Shown piece after piece: positions 56,380 to 64,000 of a stretch of 64,000 bases of DNA. Below the pieces are notes generated by a model. That model was not told where the DNA came from and ran no database searches. It saw only the letters and a program-made list of their open reading frames with translations. The stretch is taken from positions 148,180 to 212,179 of the forward strand of contig NZ_SELP01000007.1 of assembly GCF_004145845.1 (NCBI RefSeq), written 5' to 3'. Position numbers and translations under genes: made by a program. This DNA comes from Loktanella sp. IMCC34160. GTDB lineage: Bacteria > Pseudomonadota > Alphaproteobacteria > Rhodobacterales > Rhodobacteraceae. Every line of letters starts with the position of its first letter. The first letter of the stretch is position 1.

Positions 56380-57731
56380 CCGTTCGCCTCGCGGTAGGTC
56401 GGGGCGACAACGACCCCGTCAATCACGTATTCCTGCCCGACCACGATCACATCAACGGTCTCGGGCAACCCGGTGACCCAGACCCCGTCCATCGTATCGC
56501 GCATCAGCTCGACCGGGGCAAAGCGCACCACGTTTCCGTCTTCAAGGATGCGCACGCCCAGAATGCCGGCGTCGTTCAGGGTCAGCGCAGACTGCGGCAA
56601 CAGGTGGGCGGTGCGCCCGGCGGCGGCGACAAGGATGTCGGCCGATTGCCCGTCGCGAATGGCAAGGTCGGGGTTGGGCACGCTCACCTCGACCCGGAAG
56701 GTGCGGGTCGTCGGATCCGCCGACCGGGCGATGAACGTCACCTGTCCGCGCACTTCGGAGCCAGAGGCAAGGCGCGCCCCGGCCATGGCCCCGACGCTGA
56801 TCTTGCCCACGTCGGTTTCCGGCACGAAGCCCACCAGCTTGATCGGGTCCAGCTGCACGATGGTGGCGCAGGGGCTGCCCGGTTGCAGCAGAGCGCCCAG
56901 CTCGGCGGCATCGGTTTCCAGAAGTCCCGCGAAGGGTGCAGCGATGCGCAGCCGTTCCAGTTCCTTCTCGGCGCTTGCAACCCCGGCTTCCGCCGAGGCA
57001 ATGCCGGCGCGGGCACTTTCAATCGCCGCCCGGGCACCTTCGATCCCGGCCTCAGCGCTGACGATCCCGGCGCGGGCCCCTTCGACGGCGGCCTGTGCCG
57101 ATGTCACCCCGGCGCGGGCCGAAGACAAAACCGCCTCGGCGTTGGCAAGGCGGGTTTCCGAGGCAAAGCCGTCCTCGGACAGCTTCTCAGCGGCGTCAAA
57201 GTTGATCTGCGCCTCCAACAGGCGGGCTCGCGACTCTTCCAGCCGCGCCTCTGCTTCGGTCAGACGCGATTGCGCCTCTCCCCGACGGGCTTCGGATTCG
57301 GGCAGGCGGGCCTGTGCCTCGGGCAGACGCGACCGGGCCTCGGCCAGTCGGCCCTCGGCCTCTGCCAGACCGGCGGCGCGGGTGCCGGGGTTCAACTCGC
57401 ACAGCAGATCGCCTTCGGACACATTGGCGCCCTTCCGCAGCGGATCGGAAATCACAAGACCCGAGGTTTCGGCCCGCACTTCAACCTCGCGGGCGGCCTC
57501 GGTCTGGCCCCGCAGGATGACGGCGTTGTCAACTTCGCGGGCTGACGAGGCTTGCACCACGACCTTGATCAGATCACCTTCGGCGACCTCTTCGACAACG
57601 GCCTCCTCGGCCGCGACCTCGGGTTCAGAGCCATCCAGCCCCGCAAAGCCCAACAGCCGGTCACGTTCGAAAATACCAAGATAAAGGACAGCCGAGACAA
57701 TGATGGCGGTCAGGATGGGCATGATCTTCAT
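56376..57731 (-). CDS. RND efflux periplasmic adaptor (HlyD-like)
   Basis: A 451-residue membrane fusion protein. After an N-terminal helix (MKIMPILTAIIVSAVLYLG), a lipoyl-type half-domain (about 60-110) precedes an unusually long region of Ala/Glu/Arg heptads (about 110-260) that should form an extended coiled-coil hairpin; beta-barrel and membrane-proximal domains follow. It bridges the RND pump to an outer-membrane channel, which is not encoded nearby. Start ATG 57731; the frame opens with TTG at 57755. Confidence 0.9.
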   Translation of the reverse strand: MKIMPILTAIIVSAVLYLGIFERDRLLGFAGLDGSEPEVAAEEAVVEEVAEGDLIKVVVQASSAREVDNAVILRGQTEAAREVEVRAETSGLVISDPLRKGANVSEGDLLCELNPGTRAAGLAEAEGRLAEARSRLPEAQARLPESEARRGEAQSRLTEAEARLEESRARLLEAQINFDAAEKLSEDGFASETRLANAEAVLSSARAGVTSAQAAVEGARAGIVSAEAGIEGARAAIESARAGIASAEAGVASAEKELERLRIAAPFAGLLETDAAELGALLQPGSPCATIVQLDPIKLVGFVPETDVGKISVGAMAGARLASGSEVRGQVTFIARSADPTTRTFRVEVSVPNPDLAIRDGQSADILVAAAGRTAHLLPQSALTLNDAGILGVRILEDGNVVRFAPVELMRDTMDGVWVTGLPETVDVIVVGQEYVIDGVVVAPTYREANG

Positions 57732-57843
57732 GGGCGGTCGGACCTTTGGCTTCAAAAAGACGTTCGAATACTTGTGCGGTTGGCTGTTGACTTATGTCCT
57801 GCAGGACGAGTCGCAAGCGTTTTGATGCATCCGATACGCTAAA

Positions 57844-57856
57844 CTAACCGGTTCAG
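57844..57856. promoter_or_regulatory. candidate TetR-type operator upstream of the efflux operon
   Basis: The palindrome AACCGGTT (57846-57853) sits in a wider imperfectly symmetric context, CTAACCGGTTCAG, about 115 bases upstream of the adaptor start. Sites of this kind are typical for TetR-family repressors of RND pumps (family knowledge), but no tetR gene is in the window. The surrounding 57732-58013 gap has no gene. Confidence 0.35.
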
Positions 57857-58013
57857 ATTAGAGTTTTCATGAAATAGCGGCAAGGTGGCGCAGGGGTGCA
57901 ACAGATTCAGGCGTTTGGCAGGTCATGGCCGGGGTGCGACGCGGGTCTTGGCATTGGCCGCCGCTTCACGCTAAGACGGTCCGGAACAAAGTGCCCGAGC
58001 GGAGAATATTGGC

Positions 58014-58685
58014 GTGAGCAACCCTGAAAGCTTTATCGACGAGGTGACCGAGGAGGTCCGCCGCGATCAGTTGTTCGCCTATTTCAAGAAATACGGCTGG
58101 ATCGCCGCCGTGCTGGTCGTCGGGCTTGTCGGCGGGGCGGCGTGGACCGAATACCAGCGCGCCACCAGCGCCGCTGCCGCGCAGGCCAAGGGCGATGCGA
58201 TCTATGCAGCTCTGTCGGCCAACGAAAGCGCGGATCGGGCCGCCGCACTTGCGGAACTGCCCACCGGTGTCGCCACCGCCTTCCTTCTGGCCGCGGAACA
58301 GCAGAACGCGGGCGACGGGGCCGCAGCGGCAGAGACCCTGCGGGCGCTTGCCGGCAATGCCGAGGTGGCGCCGATATATCGCGACATCGCCGCGTTCAAG
58401 GCTGTTCTGGCCGAAACCGGCACAACCACCCCGGCGGACCGTATCGCCGCGCTGGAACCGCTGGCCCGCCCCGGCGCGCCGCTGTCGCTTCTGGCGCAGG
58501 AACAGATTGCCCTCGCCCGGATCGAAATGGGCGAGATCGACGCGGCACTGGCAGACCTGCGGGCGATCCGCGAAGACGCCGCCGCAACGCGGGGCTTGCG
58601 TGACCGGGCCGGAGGCCTGATTGTGGCGCTGGGTGGCGCGCTAGATCTGGCCAGCCCGGCGGATGTCGCCGGAACCGCGCAGTAA
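58014..58685 (+). CDS. YfgM-like TPR membrane protein
   Basis: A 223-residue protein with an N-terminal cytoplasmic segment (ESFIDEVTEEVRRDQLFAYF), one membrane helix (about 31-47) and an Ala-rich periplasmic part with TPR-type helices. This is the layout of YfgM, an inner-membrane partner of the Sec/periplasmic chaperone network. It starts with GTG behind GGAG. The order yfgM-bamB-der, as in many proteobacteria, supports the call. Confidence 0.88.
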   Translation: MSNPESFIDEVTEEVRRDQLFAYFKKYGWIAAVLVVGLVGGAAWTEYQRATSAAAAQAKGDAIYAALSANESADRAAALAELPTGVATAFLLAAEQQNAGDGAAAAETLRALAGNAEVAPIYRDIAAFKAVLAETGTTTPADRIAALEPLARPGAPLSLLAQEQIALARIEMGEIDAALADLRAIREDAAATRGLRDRAGGLIVALGGALDLASPADVAGTAQ

Positions 58686-58724
58686 CGATCCGGCCGGGCG
58701 CAGGGCCAAGAGGGGGCACAGGCA

Positions 58725-60038
58725 GTGACGATGAACAGGTTCTTTTCGACGGCGGCCCTTTCGCTGGTCTTGCTTGCAGGCTGCGGGGAACGTGACGTGA
58801 CCCTGCCCGGCGAACGGCTGGACCTGCGCGACGGCATGGTCGGCACGTCCGAGGCCACCGCGAATGAAACCCGTCCGCTGCGCCTGCCTGCCGCAACTAC
58901 GAATGCTGACTGGACCCACCGCAACGGCGGCCCGACCCATGTGGCGGGGCACCCGGCGCTGGGATCGGCCCTGCAACTGGCGTTTCAGGTCAACGTTGGC
59001 GAGGGCAACAGCCGACGTGCCCGCATGACCGCCGATCCCGTTGTGGCGGGCGGCGTGATCTACACGTTGGATGCCCGCGCGACCGTGTCCGCCACGGGCA
59101 CCAATGGCGCGCCCCTTTGGACGCGCGACGTAACGCCGGGCTACGATTCGACCTCTTCCGCCTCGGGCGGCGGGATCGCCTTTGCCAACGGCATGCTGTT
59201 CGTGGCGACGGGCTTTGGCGAACTGACCGCGCTGAACGCGCAGACCGGGGCCGAGGTCTGGACCCAGAACCTTGACGCGCCGGGCGGCTCTGCCCCCACG
59301 GTGCGCGACGGGCTGGTCTATGTCGTGTCGCGTGACAGCCGCGCCTGGGCGATCGAGGCCGATACCGGCCGCATCCGCTGGACCATTGACGGCGCGCCGT
59401 CGGCATCGGGCTTTGGCGGTGGGGCCGGCGTTGCCGTGACCGGCGAACTTGCCTTCTTCCCCTTCCCCAGCGGCGAAGTGCTGGCCGCCTTCCCGCGTGG
59501 CGGGCTGCGCCGCTGGTCCTCGGTCGTGACCGGGCAGCGGCTGGGCAGTGCGGCGGCAACCGTGTCCGACATCGCCGCCGATCCGGTGGTGGTTGGCAAC
59601 CGGCTTTACGTGGGCAATTCCTCGGGCCGGGTTGTCGCGATGGAAGCTGCAACCGGCGACCGGCTCTGGACCGCGACCGAAGGGGCCGTCGGCCCGGTCT
59701 GGCCCGCGGGCGATAGCCTGTTCTTCATCAACGACCGCAACGAATTGGTGCGGATGGATTCCGGTGACGGGGGCGTCGTCTGGCGGATCCAGCTTCCGAC
59801 CTTCGAAGAAGGGCGCGAACGCCGCCAGAAAACGCTTTACGCCCACTTCGGGCCGATCATCGCGGGCGGACGGGTGATCGTCGCCTCGTCCGACGGGGCG
59901 CTGCGGCAGTTCGATCCGGCCTCTGGTGCACTAATCGGGCAGGTGGAAATCCCCGGCGGCGCAGCCTCCAATCCGGTTGTGGCGGGGCAGGTCCTGTACC
60001 TGCTGAACACGCGCGGCCAACTGCTGGCTTTCCGTTAG
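58725..60038 (+). CDS. bamB: outer membrane assembly lipoprotein BamB
   Basis: A 437-residue lipoprotein of the BAM complex that helps insert beta-barrel proteins in the outer membrane. The lipobox is LLAGC with Cys20. The rest is a PQQ-type eight-bladed beta-propeller with repeated Gly-x-(L/V)-x-Ala-(L/F)-(D/N) and W-T/W-R phrases such as VYVVSRDSRAWAIEADTGRI. Start GTG 58725 is spaced well from GAGGGGG; the in-frame ATG 58731 is possible. It lies between yfgM and der. Confidence 0.93.
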   Translation: MTMNRFFSTAALSLVLLAGCGERDVTLPGERLDLRDGMVGTSEATANETRPLRLPAATTNADWTHRNGGPTHVAGHPALGSALQLAFQVNVGEGNSRRARMTADPVVAGGVIYTLDARATVSATGTNGAPLWTRDVTPGYDSTSSASGGGIAFANGMLFVATGFGELTALNAQTGAEVWTQNLDAPGGSAPTVRDGLVYVVSRDSRAWAIEADTGRIRWTIDGAPSASGFGGGAGVAVTGELAFFPFPSGEVLAAFPRGGLRRWSSVVTGQRLGSAAATVSDIAADPVVVGNRLYVGNSSGRVVAMEAATGDRLWTATEGAVGPVWPAGDSLFFINDRNELVRMDSGDGGVVWRIQLPTFEEGRERRQKTLYAHFGPIIAGGRVIVASSDGALRQFDPASGALIGQVEIPGGAASNPVVAGQVLYLLNTRGQLLAFR

Positions 60039-60088
60039 GCTGCGAATGGTATAGAGGGCGGGTCTGAATTTATCCGGACCCGTGACCC

Positions 60089-61561
60089 ATGACCTTTACC
60101 CTTGCAATCGTCGGCCGCCCCAATGTGGGGAAATCGACGCTGTTCAATCGCCTTGTGGGCAAGAAGCTCGCGCTGGTGGACGACCAGCCGGGGGTCACCC
60201 GTGACCTGCGCGAAGGACAGGCGCGGCTGGGCGACCTGCGGTTCACGGTGATCGATTCCGCCGGGTTGGAAGAAGCCACTGACGACAGCCTTCAGGGCCG
60301 GATGCGGCGGCTGACCGAACGGGCGGTGGAAATGGCCGATGTGTGCCTGTTCCTTATCGACGCCCGTGTCGGCGTCACCCCGACGGACGAGGTCTTTGCC
60401 GATATCCTGCGCAAGAAGAACGCCCATGTGCTTCTGGCCGCCAACAAGGCCGAGGGCCGCGCGGGCGAGGCCGGGCTGCTGGAAGCCTATTCGCTGGGGC
60501 TGGGCGAACCGATCCGCCTGTCCGCAGAACATGGCGAAGGGATGACCGACCTGTTGCAGGTGCTGATGCCGCTGGCCGATGAATTCGCCGAAAAACATGC
60601 CAGCGACGCCCCCGAAACCGATGTCGAGATCGACGAGGATGACGAGGATATGGGCCCGCGCGTGCCCACCCGTGAAAAGCCGCTCCAGATCGCCGTTGTC
60701 GGTCGCCCGAACGCCGGAAAATCCACCCTGATCAACAAGATCATCGGCGAAGAACGCCTGTTGACCGGGCCAGAGGCCGGTGTCACCCGCGATGCGATCT
60801 CGGTTCAGACCGAATGGGCTGGCCGTGACGGTGGCCCGGTTCCGATGCGGATTTTCGACACCGCCGGCATGCGCAAGAAGGCCAAGGTTCAGGAAAAGCT
60901 GGAAAAGCTGTCGGTCTCCGATGGGCTTCGCGCGGTGAAATTCGCCGAGGTCGTGGTGGTCCTTCTGGACGTCGAAATTCCGTTTGAGCAGCAGGACCTG
61001 CGCATCGCTGACCTTGCCGAACGTGAGGGTCGGGCCGTTGTGGTGGCCGTCAACAAATGGGATCTGGAGGATGAAAAGCAGGATAAGCTGAAAGACCTGC
61101 GCGCCTCGTTTGAAAAGCTTCTGCCGCAGTTGCGCGGGGCCCCGCTGGTGACGGTGTCGGCCAAGACGGGCAAGGGGCTGGACCGGTTGCAGCAGGCGAT
61201 CATGAAGGCCCACGATGTCTGGAACCGCCGCGTGACCACCGCCCAGCTGAACCGCTGGCTGATCGGCATGCTGGAACAGCACCCGCCGCCCGCGCCGCAA
61301 GGCAAGCGGATCAAGATGCGCTACATGACCCAGGTGCGGACCCGCCCGCCTGCGTTTGTCGTGATGACCTCGCATCCCGACAAGGTGCCGGACAGCTATT
61401 CCCGTTATCTTATCAACGGGTTGCGGGACGATTTTGACATGCCCGGCACGCCGATCCGCCTGTTCCTGCGCGATCAGGGCGACAAGAACCCGTTTAAAGG
61501 CCGCAAGAATAAACAGCCCTCGCGGCTGAAGAAGCACCTCGGCAAGGGCGAGAAAAAATAA
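60089..61561 (+). CDS. der: ribosome biogenesis GTPase Der (EngA)
   Basis: A 490-residue double GTPase needed for 50S subunit maturation. The first G domain has GRPNVGKST (9-17) and a DSAG motif. The second has GRPNAGKST (about 206-214), [11 protein letters not shown], and NKWD. A KH-like C-terminal domain follows, ending in a Lys-rich tail ([18 protein letters not shown]). Note DSAG in place of DTAG in the first domain, a tolerated variant. Confidence 0.97.
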   Translation: MTFTLAIVGRPNVGKSTLFNRLVGKKLALVDDQPGVTRDLREGQARLGDLRFTVIDSAGLEEATDDSLQGRMRRLTERAVEMADVCLFLIDARVGVTPTDEVFADILRKKNAHVLLAANKAEGRAGEAGLLEAYSLGLGEPIRLSAEHGEGMTDLLQVLMPLADEFAEKHASDAPETDVEIDEDDEDMGPRVPTREKPLQIAVVGRPNAGKSTLINKIIGEERLLTGPEAGVTRDAISVQTEWAGRDGGPVPMRIFDTAGMRKKAKVQEKLEKLSVSDGLRAVKFAEVVVVLLDVEIPFEQQDLRIADLAEREGRAVVVAVNKWDLEDEKQDKLKDLRASFEKLLPQLRGAPLVTVSAKTGKGLDRLQQAIMKAHDVWNRRVTTAQLNRWLIGMLEQHPPPAPQGKRIKMRYMTQVRTRPPAFVVMTSHPDKVPDSYSRYLINGLRDDFDMPGTPIRLFLRDQGDKNPFKGRKNKQPSRLKKHLGKGEKK

Positions 61562-61570
61562 CGAGAACTG

Positions 61571-61651
61571 GCCGGGTCGCGCAGCGGCTCGGCACACGCC
61601 CGCCCGCCCCATGGCGGGCGTGTTCCACGCCCACCCGGGCGGTCGCGTGCC
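61571..61651. repeat. 81-base intergenic hairpin repeat, copy 2
   Basis: Ungapped 81-base match with four differences to 28224-28304, including the complete 11-base-pair hairpin. It begins nine bases after the der stop and ends exactly 20 bases before a terminator, as in copy 1. Confidence 0.85.
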
Positions 61652-61671
61652 TATCGCTGCAATCAAATGAA

Positions 61672-61693
61672 AAAGGGGGCCGCGGCCCCCTTT
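61672..61693. terminator. terminator between der and serS
   Basis: AAAGGGGGCC and GGCCCCCTTT form a perfect 10-base-pair stem with a two-base loop (which opens further in RNA), between converging genes. Confidence 0.75.
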
Positions 61694-61697
61694 CCTG

Positions 61698-62990
61698 TCA
61701 GACCATCTGGCCCTCTGCGCTGATCCGCGTCTTGCCCCGCAGGTAGGGGTGCAGCGCGGCGGGCAGGGTGACCGACCCGTCCTCTTGCTGCCCGTTCTCC
61801 AGCACCGCGATCAGGGTCCGGCCCACGGCCAGTCCCGACCCGTTCAGCGTATGCACGAACTGTGGCTTGCCGCCATCGGCGGGCTTGAACCGGGCGTTCA
61901 TCCGGCGGGCCTGATAGTCGCCACAGGTAGAGACCGAGGAAATCTCGCGGTAGGTGTTCTGCCCCGGCAGCCAGACCTCGATATCATGGGTGCGGCGGGC
62001 GCCCGCGCCCATGTCGCCGGTACACAGAACGACCGTGCGGTAGGGCAGTTCCAGCGCCTCGAGGATCGCCTGCGCACAGCCGGTCATCCGGTCGTGTTCC
62101 GCCTCGGACTGGTCGGGGTGGGTGATCGACACCATCTCGACCTTCTCGAACTGGTGCTGGCGCAGCATGCCCGAGGTATCGCGGCCCGCGCTGCCTGCCT
62201 CAGACCGGAAACACTGGGTATGGGCGACGTAGCGGCGGGGCAGGGTGGCCTCGTCGACCGTGTCGCCGTTCACGATATTGGTCAGCGTCACCTCGGCCGT
62301 GGGGATCAGCCACCAGCCGTTCGTGGTCTGATAGCTGTCCTCGCCGAACTTCGGCAATTGCCCGGTGCCGACCATCATATCCTCGCGCACCAGCACCGGG
62401 GTGATGGTTTCGGTCAGCGCGTGGTTTTCGATGTGAAAATCGATCATGAACTGTGCCAGCGCCCGGTGCAGACGGGCCATCGCGCCGTTCAGCAGCACGA
62501 AACGGCTGCCCGACAGTTTCGCCGCGGTCTCGAAATCCATGCCGGGTTTGGCGGCGGGGATCTCGTAATGCTCGACCGGGTCAAAGGCGAAATTGCGCGG
62601 CGTGCCCCAGCGGCGGATTTCCACGTTGTCGGCCTCGTCCGCGCCATCGGGCACGTCGTCATAGGGCAGGTTCGGGATGCCCAGAAGAAGGTCGGTCAGG
62701 GCCGCGTCCTTTTCCTTGGCTTCCTCGGTCATGCGGGCGATCTCGGCCTTCTTCTCGGCGACCAGCGCGCGCAGGCGTTCGAATTCCGCCTCGTCGCCCC
62801 GGCCCTTGGCGGCACCGACCTCCTTGGAGGCTTTGTTCTGCTCGGCCTGCGCGGTCTCTGCGGCGTGGATCAGGGCGCGGCGGGCCTCGTCCAGCGCGAG
62901 GATCTCGGACGACATGCCCGCGATCCCACGACGAGACAGCGCCGCGTCGAAAGCAGCGGGATTGTCGCGGATGGTGCGGATGTCATGCAT
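61698..62990 (-). CDS. serS: seryl-tRNA synthetase
   Basis: A 430-residue class II aminoacyl-tRNA synthetase that charges tRNA-Ser. The N-terminal long antiparallel coiled coil (about 28-105) grips the tRNA. Class II motifs follow: [20 protein letters not shown] (motif 2 region) and the motif 3 area [14 protein letters not shown]. Start [15 protein letters not shown] at 62990; the frame opens at 63167 but that extension is not family sequence. Confidence 0.96.
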   Translation of the reverse strand: MHDIRTIRDNPAAFDAALSRRGIAGMSSEILALDEARRALIHAAETAQAEQNKASKEVGAAKGRGDEAEFERLRALVAEKKAEIARMTEEAKEKDAALTDLLLGIPNLPYDDVPDGADEADNVEIRRWGTPRNFAFDPVEHYEIPAAKPGMDFETAAKLSGSRFVLLNGAMARLHRALAQFMIDFHIENHALTETITPVLVREDMMVGTGQLPKFGEDSYQTTNGWWLIPTAEVTLTNIVNGDTVDEATLPRRYVAHTQCFRSEAGSAGRDTSGMLRQHQFEKVEMVSITHPDQSEAEHDRMTGCAQAILEALELPYRTVVLCTGDMGAGARRTHDIEVWLPGQNTYREISSVSTCGDYQARRMNARFKPADGGKPQFVHTLNGSGLAVGRTLIAVLENGQQEDGSVTLPAALHPYLRGKTRISAEGQMV

Positions 62991-63243
62991 GGGTCCGGTC
63001 CTTTGGTGTGTTTTTCGGATGGGCGCGCTTATGCACGGATTTGGCAGGACGGGGAAGGGGGGATGAAGGAGCGCGACGGTTGGCCCCCTTATGGCCCGGG
63101 CGACCAGCCCGGACCGCGCCCGTCCCGCCCCTCGGGCGGGCGCATGGCGAGGGCGCAGGAAAACCAACGGTCAGAGGGGGGCGGCACGATAAAGCACAAG
63201 AGCCCCAGCGGCCCAAAGCGCCGACCCCGGTCCGAGCGCGGTC
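62991..63243. other. spacer upstream of serS with a G+C-rich hairpin
   Basis: No gene seen. The gap between the pentapeptide gene stop and serS start holds a perfect hairpin, CCCGCCC-CTC-GGGCGGG around 63124-63140, within a G+C-rich block. It may be another dispersed element, but only one copy is in the window. The serS promoter should lie here; no boxes were convincing. No T-box-like leader was recognised. Confidence 0.5.
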
Positions 63244-63921
63244 CTACCCGTCTTCCGGTAGGGCCTCCGGCGGCAAAGGCGGATCAAGGGTGCGCTGCCA
63301 AGCGCGCCATGCTTCATAGAAATCTTCGAAATCAAACTCTTCCCTTGGCCAATGGTCCGGCCAGTCCGCGTCAAAAGGAAGGGTCCTGTTGCTGTCATCT
63401 TGGCCAAACAGGCTCCCATCGGCGAAGATGTCGTCGAAGAATGGCTGCAATCGTGCTACGGTGGTATCATCAACCAACCTCACCGCGGCACCTCGAAGAA
63501 TAGCCGCGGTGAGGTTGGTTGCATCATCGAACTCCGCCCTGGAGAGGTCTGCCCCCTGCAACTTGGCCCTGGAGAGGTCTGCCCCCTTCAACACCGCCCC
63601 GAAGAGGATTGCCCCCTGCAACTTGGCCCTGGAGAGGATTGCCCCCTGCAACTCCGCCCCGGAGAGGTCTGCCCCCTGCAACTCCGCCCCGAAGAGGATT
63701 GCCCCCTGCAACTTGGCCCCGGAGAGGTTTGCCCCCTGCAACACCGCCCTGGAGAGGTCTGCCCCCTTCAACTCCGCCCCGAAGAGGATTGCCCCCTGCA
63801 ACTCCGCCCTGGAGAGGTCTGCCCCCTGCAACTTCGCCTCGGAGAGGTCTGCCCCCTGCAACTTCGCCTCGGAGAGGTTTGCCCGCCGCAATTTGCCACG
63901 TCGTAGGTCCGCCCTTTCCAT
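63244..63921 (-). CDS. pentapeptide-repeat protein
   Basis: At least 225 residues. From the start to about residue 135 it is an uninterrupted array of pentapeptides of the A(D/N)LSx and A(K/E)LQG types, which fold into a right-handed quadrilateral beta helix. The last 80 residues are acidic and Trp-rich (DWPDHWPREEFDFEDFYEAW) and have no repeat. The start at 63921 has GGAGGGG six bases upstream. The same frame stays open through the right edge of the window, so a longer protein with an upstream domain is possible. The role is unknown. Confidence 0.8.
   Translation of the reverse strand: MERADLRRGKLRRANLSEAKLQGADLSEAKLQGADLSRAELQGAILFGAELKGADLSRAVLQGANLSGAKLQGAILFGAELQGADLSGAELQGAILSRAKLQGAILFGAVLKGADLSRAKLQGADLSRAEFDDATNLTAAILRGAAVRLVDDTTVARLQPFFDDIFADGSLFGQDDSNRTLPFDADWPDHWPREEFDFEDFYEAWRAWQRTLDPPLPPEALPEDG
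63541..63900. repeat. twelve tandem 30-base units inside the pentapeptide gene
   Basis: Twelve consecutive units of exactly 30 bases, each coding for two pentapeptides. The + strand form begins GGAGAGGTCT or GAAGAGGATT and continues GCCCCCTGCA. Several units differ at only one to four bases, so the array shows recent duplication or gene conversion rather than only protein-level selection. Confidence 0.85.
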
Positions 63922-64000
63922 GTCGTCCCCTCCGACCACTGGCTTTCTCGCCTCCGCGTGGCTTGCGTCCGCGCTGACCCTTTCTGCCGGTGTCTCCTCC

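Noticed and set aside
63124..63140. Third member of the 81-base repeat family upstream of serS
   Set aside because: It shares only a G+C-rich hairpin style; the flanks do not align with the two 81-base copies.
63519..63977. Possible CRISPR array or + strand repeat protein in the 30-base tandem units
   Set aside because: Units are directly adjacent with no unique spacers, and the minus-strand reading gives canonical pentapeptide repeats. The + strand readings (WRGLPPAT-like) are its antisense.

Overview
This window looks like chromosome from a marine-type alphaproteobacterium of the order Rhodobacterales (Rhodobacteraceae, roseobacter-like). The evidence is the high G+C coding style, the heterotetrameric sarcosine oxidase cluster, the giant RTX protein with a Hint domain, the yfgM-bamB-der gene order, a two-gene pntAB, and a cluster of ccmI, ruvX and a DUF1289 gene. 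The species call is inference; no rRNA gene is present.

Positions 1-7881 are the right-hand part of an integrative element that continues beyond the left edge. It ends in a tyrosine integrase (6490-7668) followed by a 48-base 3' fragment of a tRNA-Phe gene (7834-7881), the expected footprint of integration into tRNA-Phe. The cargo has two parts. The first is a leftward train of six small, mostly overlapping genes of unknown function (106-2397), headed by a DNA-binding protein. The second is a restriction-modification island (2488-6403): a ribbon-helix-helix protein overlapping a C5-cytosine methyltransferase, a NotI-family restriction endonuclease, a second Mrr-like nuclease with a zinc-finger-like cysteine set, and a Vsr mismatch endonuclease.

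From 8081 onward the genes are ordinary chromosomal ones. They are gatB, a secreted lytic transglycosylase, pepN, malate synthase G, a class I glutamine amidotransferase and a small cytochrome c. Next come a 2415-residue RTX-Hint protein (16829-24076), an isoprenylcysteine-methyltransferase-like membrane protein, and pntAB. A peptide/nickel-type ABC transporter follows, with the binding protein divergent from two permeases and a fused double ATPase. After it lie a TauE/SafE permease overlapping a phytanoyl-CoA-dioxygenase-like gene, a secreted MORN-repeat protein, the ccmI-ruvX-DUF1289 cluster, and soxBDAG for sarcosine oxidation with folate-linked C1 transfer.

The last third holds a divergent GT61 glycosyltransferase/GSCFA pair, an iron superoxide dismutase, rarD, a LOG-family protein, a LysM protein and an Atm1-type ABC exporter. 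It ends with an RND efflux pump and its adaptor, yfgM-bamB-der, serS, and a pentapeptide-repeat protein whose frame is still open at the right edge.

Two families of non-coding repeats stand out. Four copies of a 22-base palindrome lie in two intergenic gaps (46.5 kb and 52.3-52.6 kb). Two copies of an 81-base hairpin element (28.2 kb and 61.6 kb) each sit exactly 20 bases before a terminator between convergent genes. The strongest candidates for new biology are the two-nuclease NotI-type island and the accompanying operon of unknown genes.
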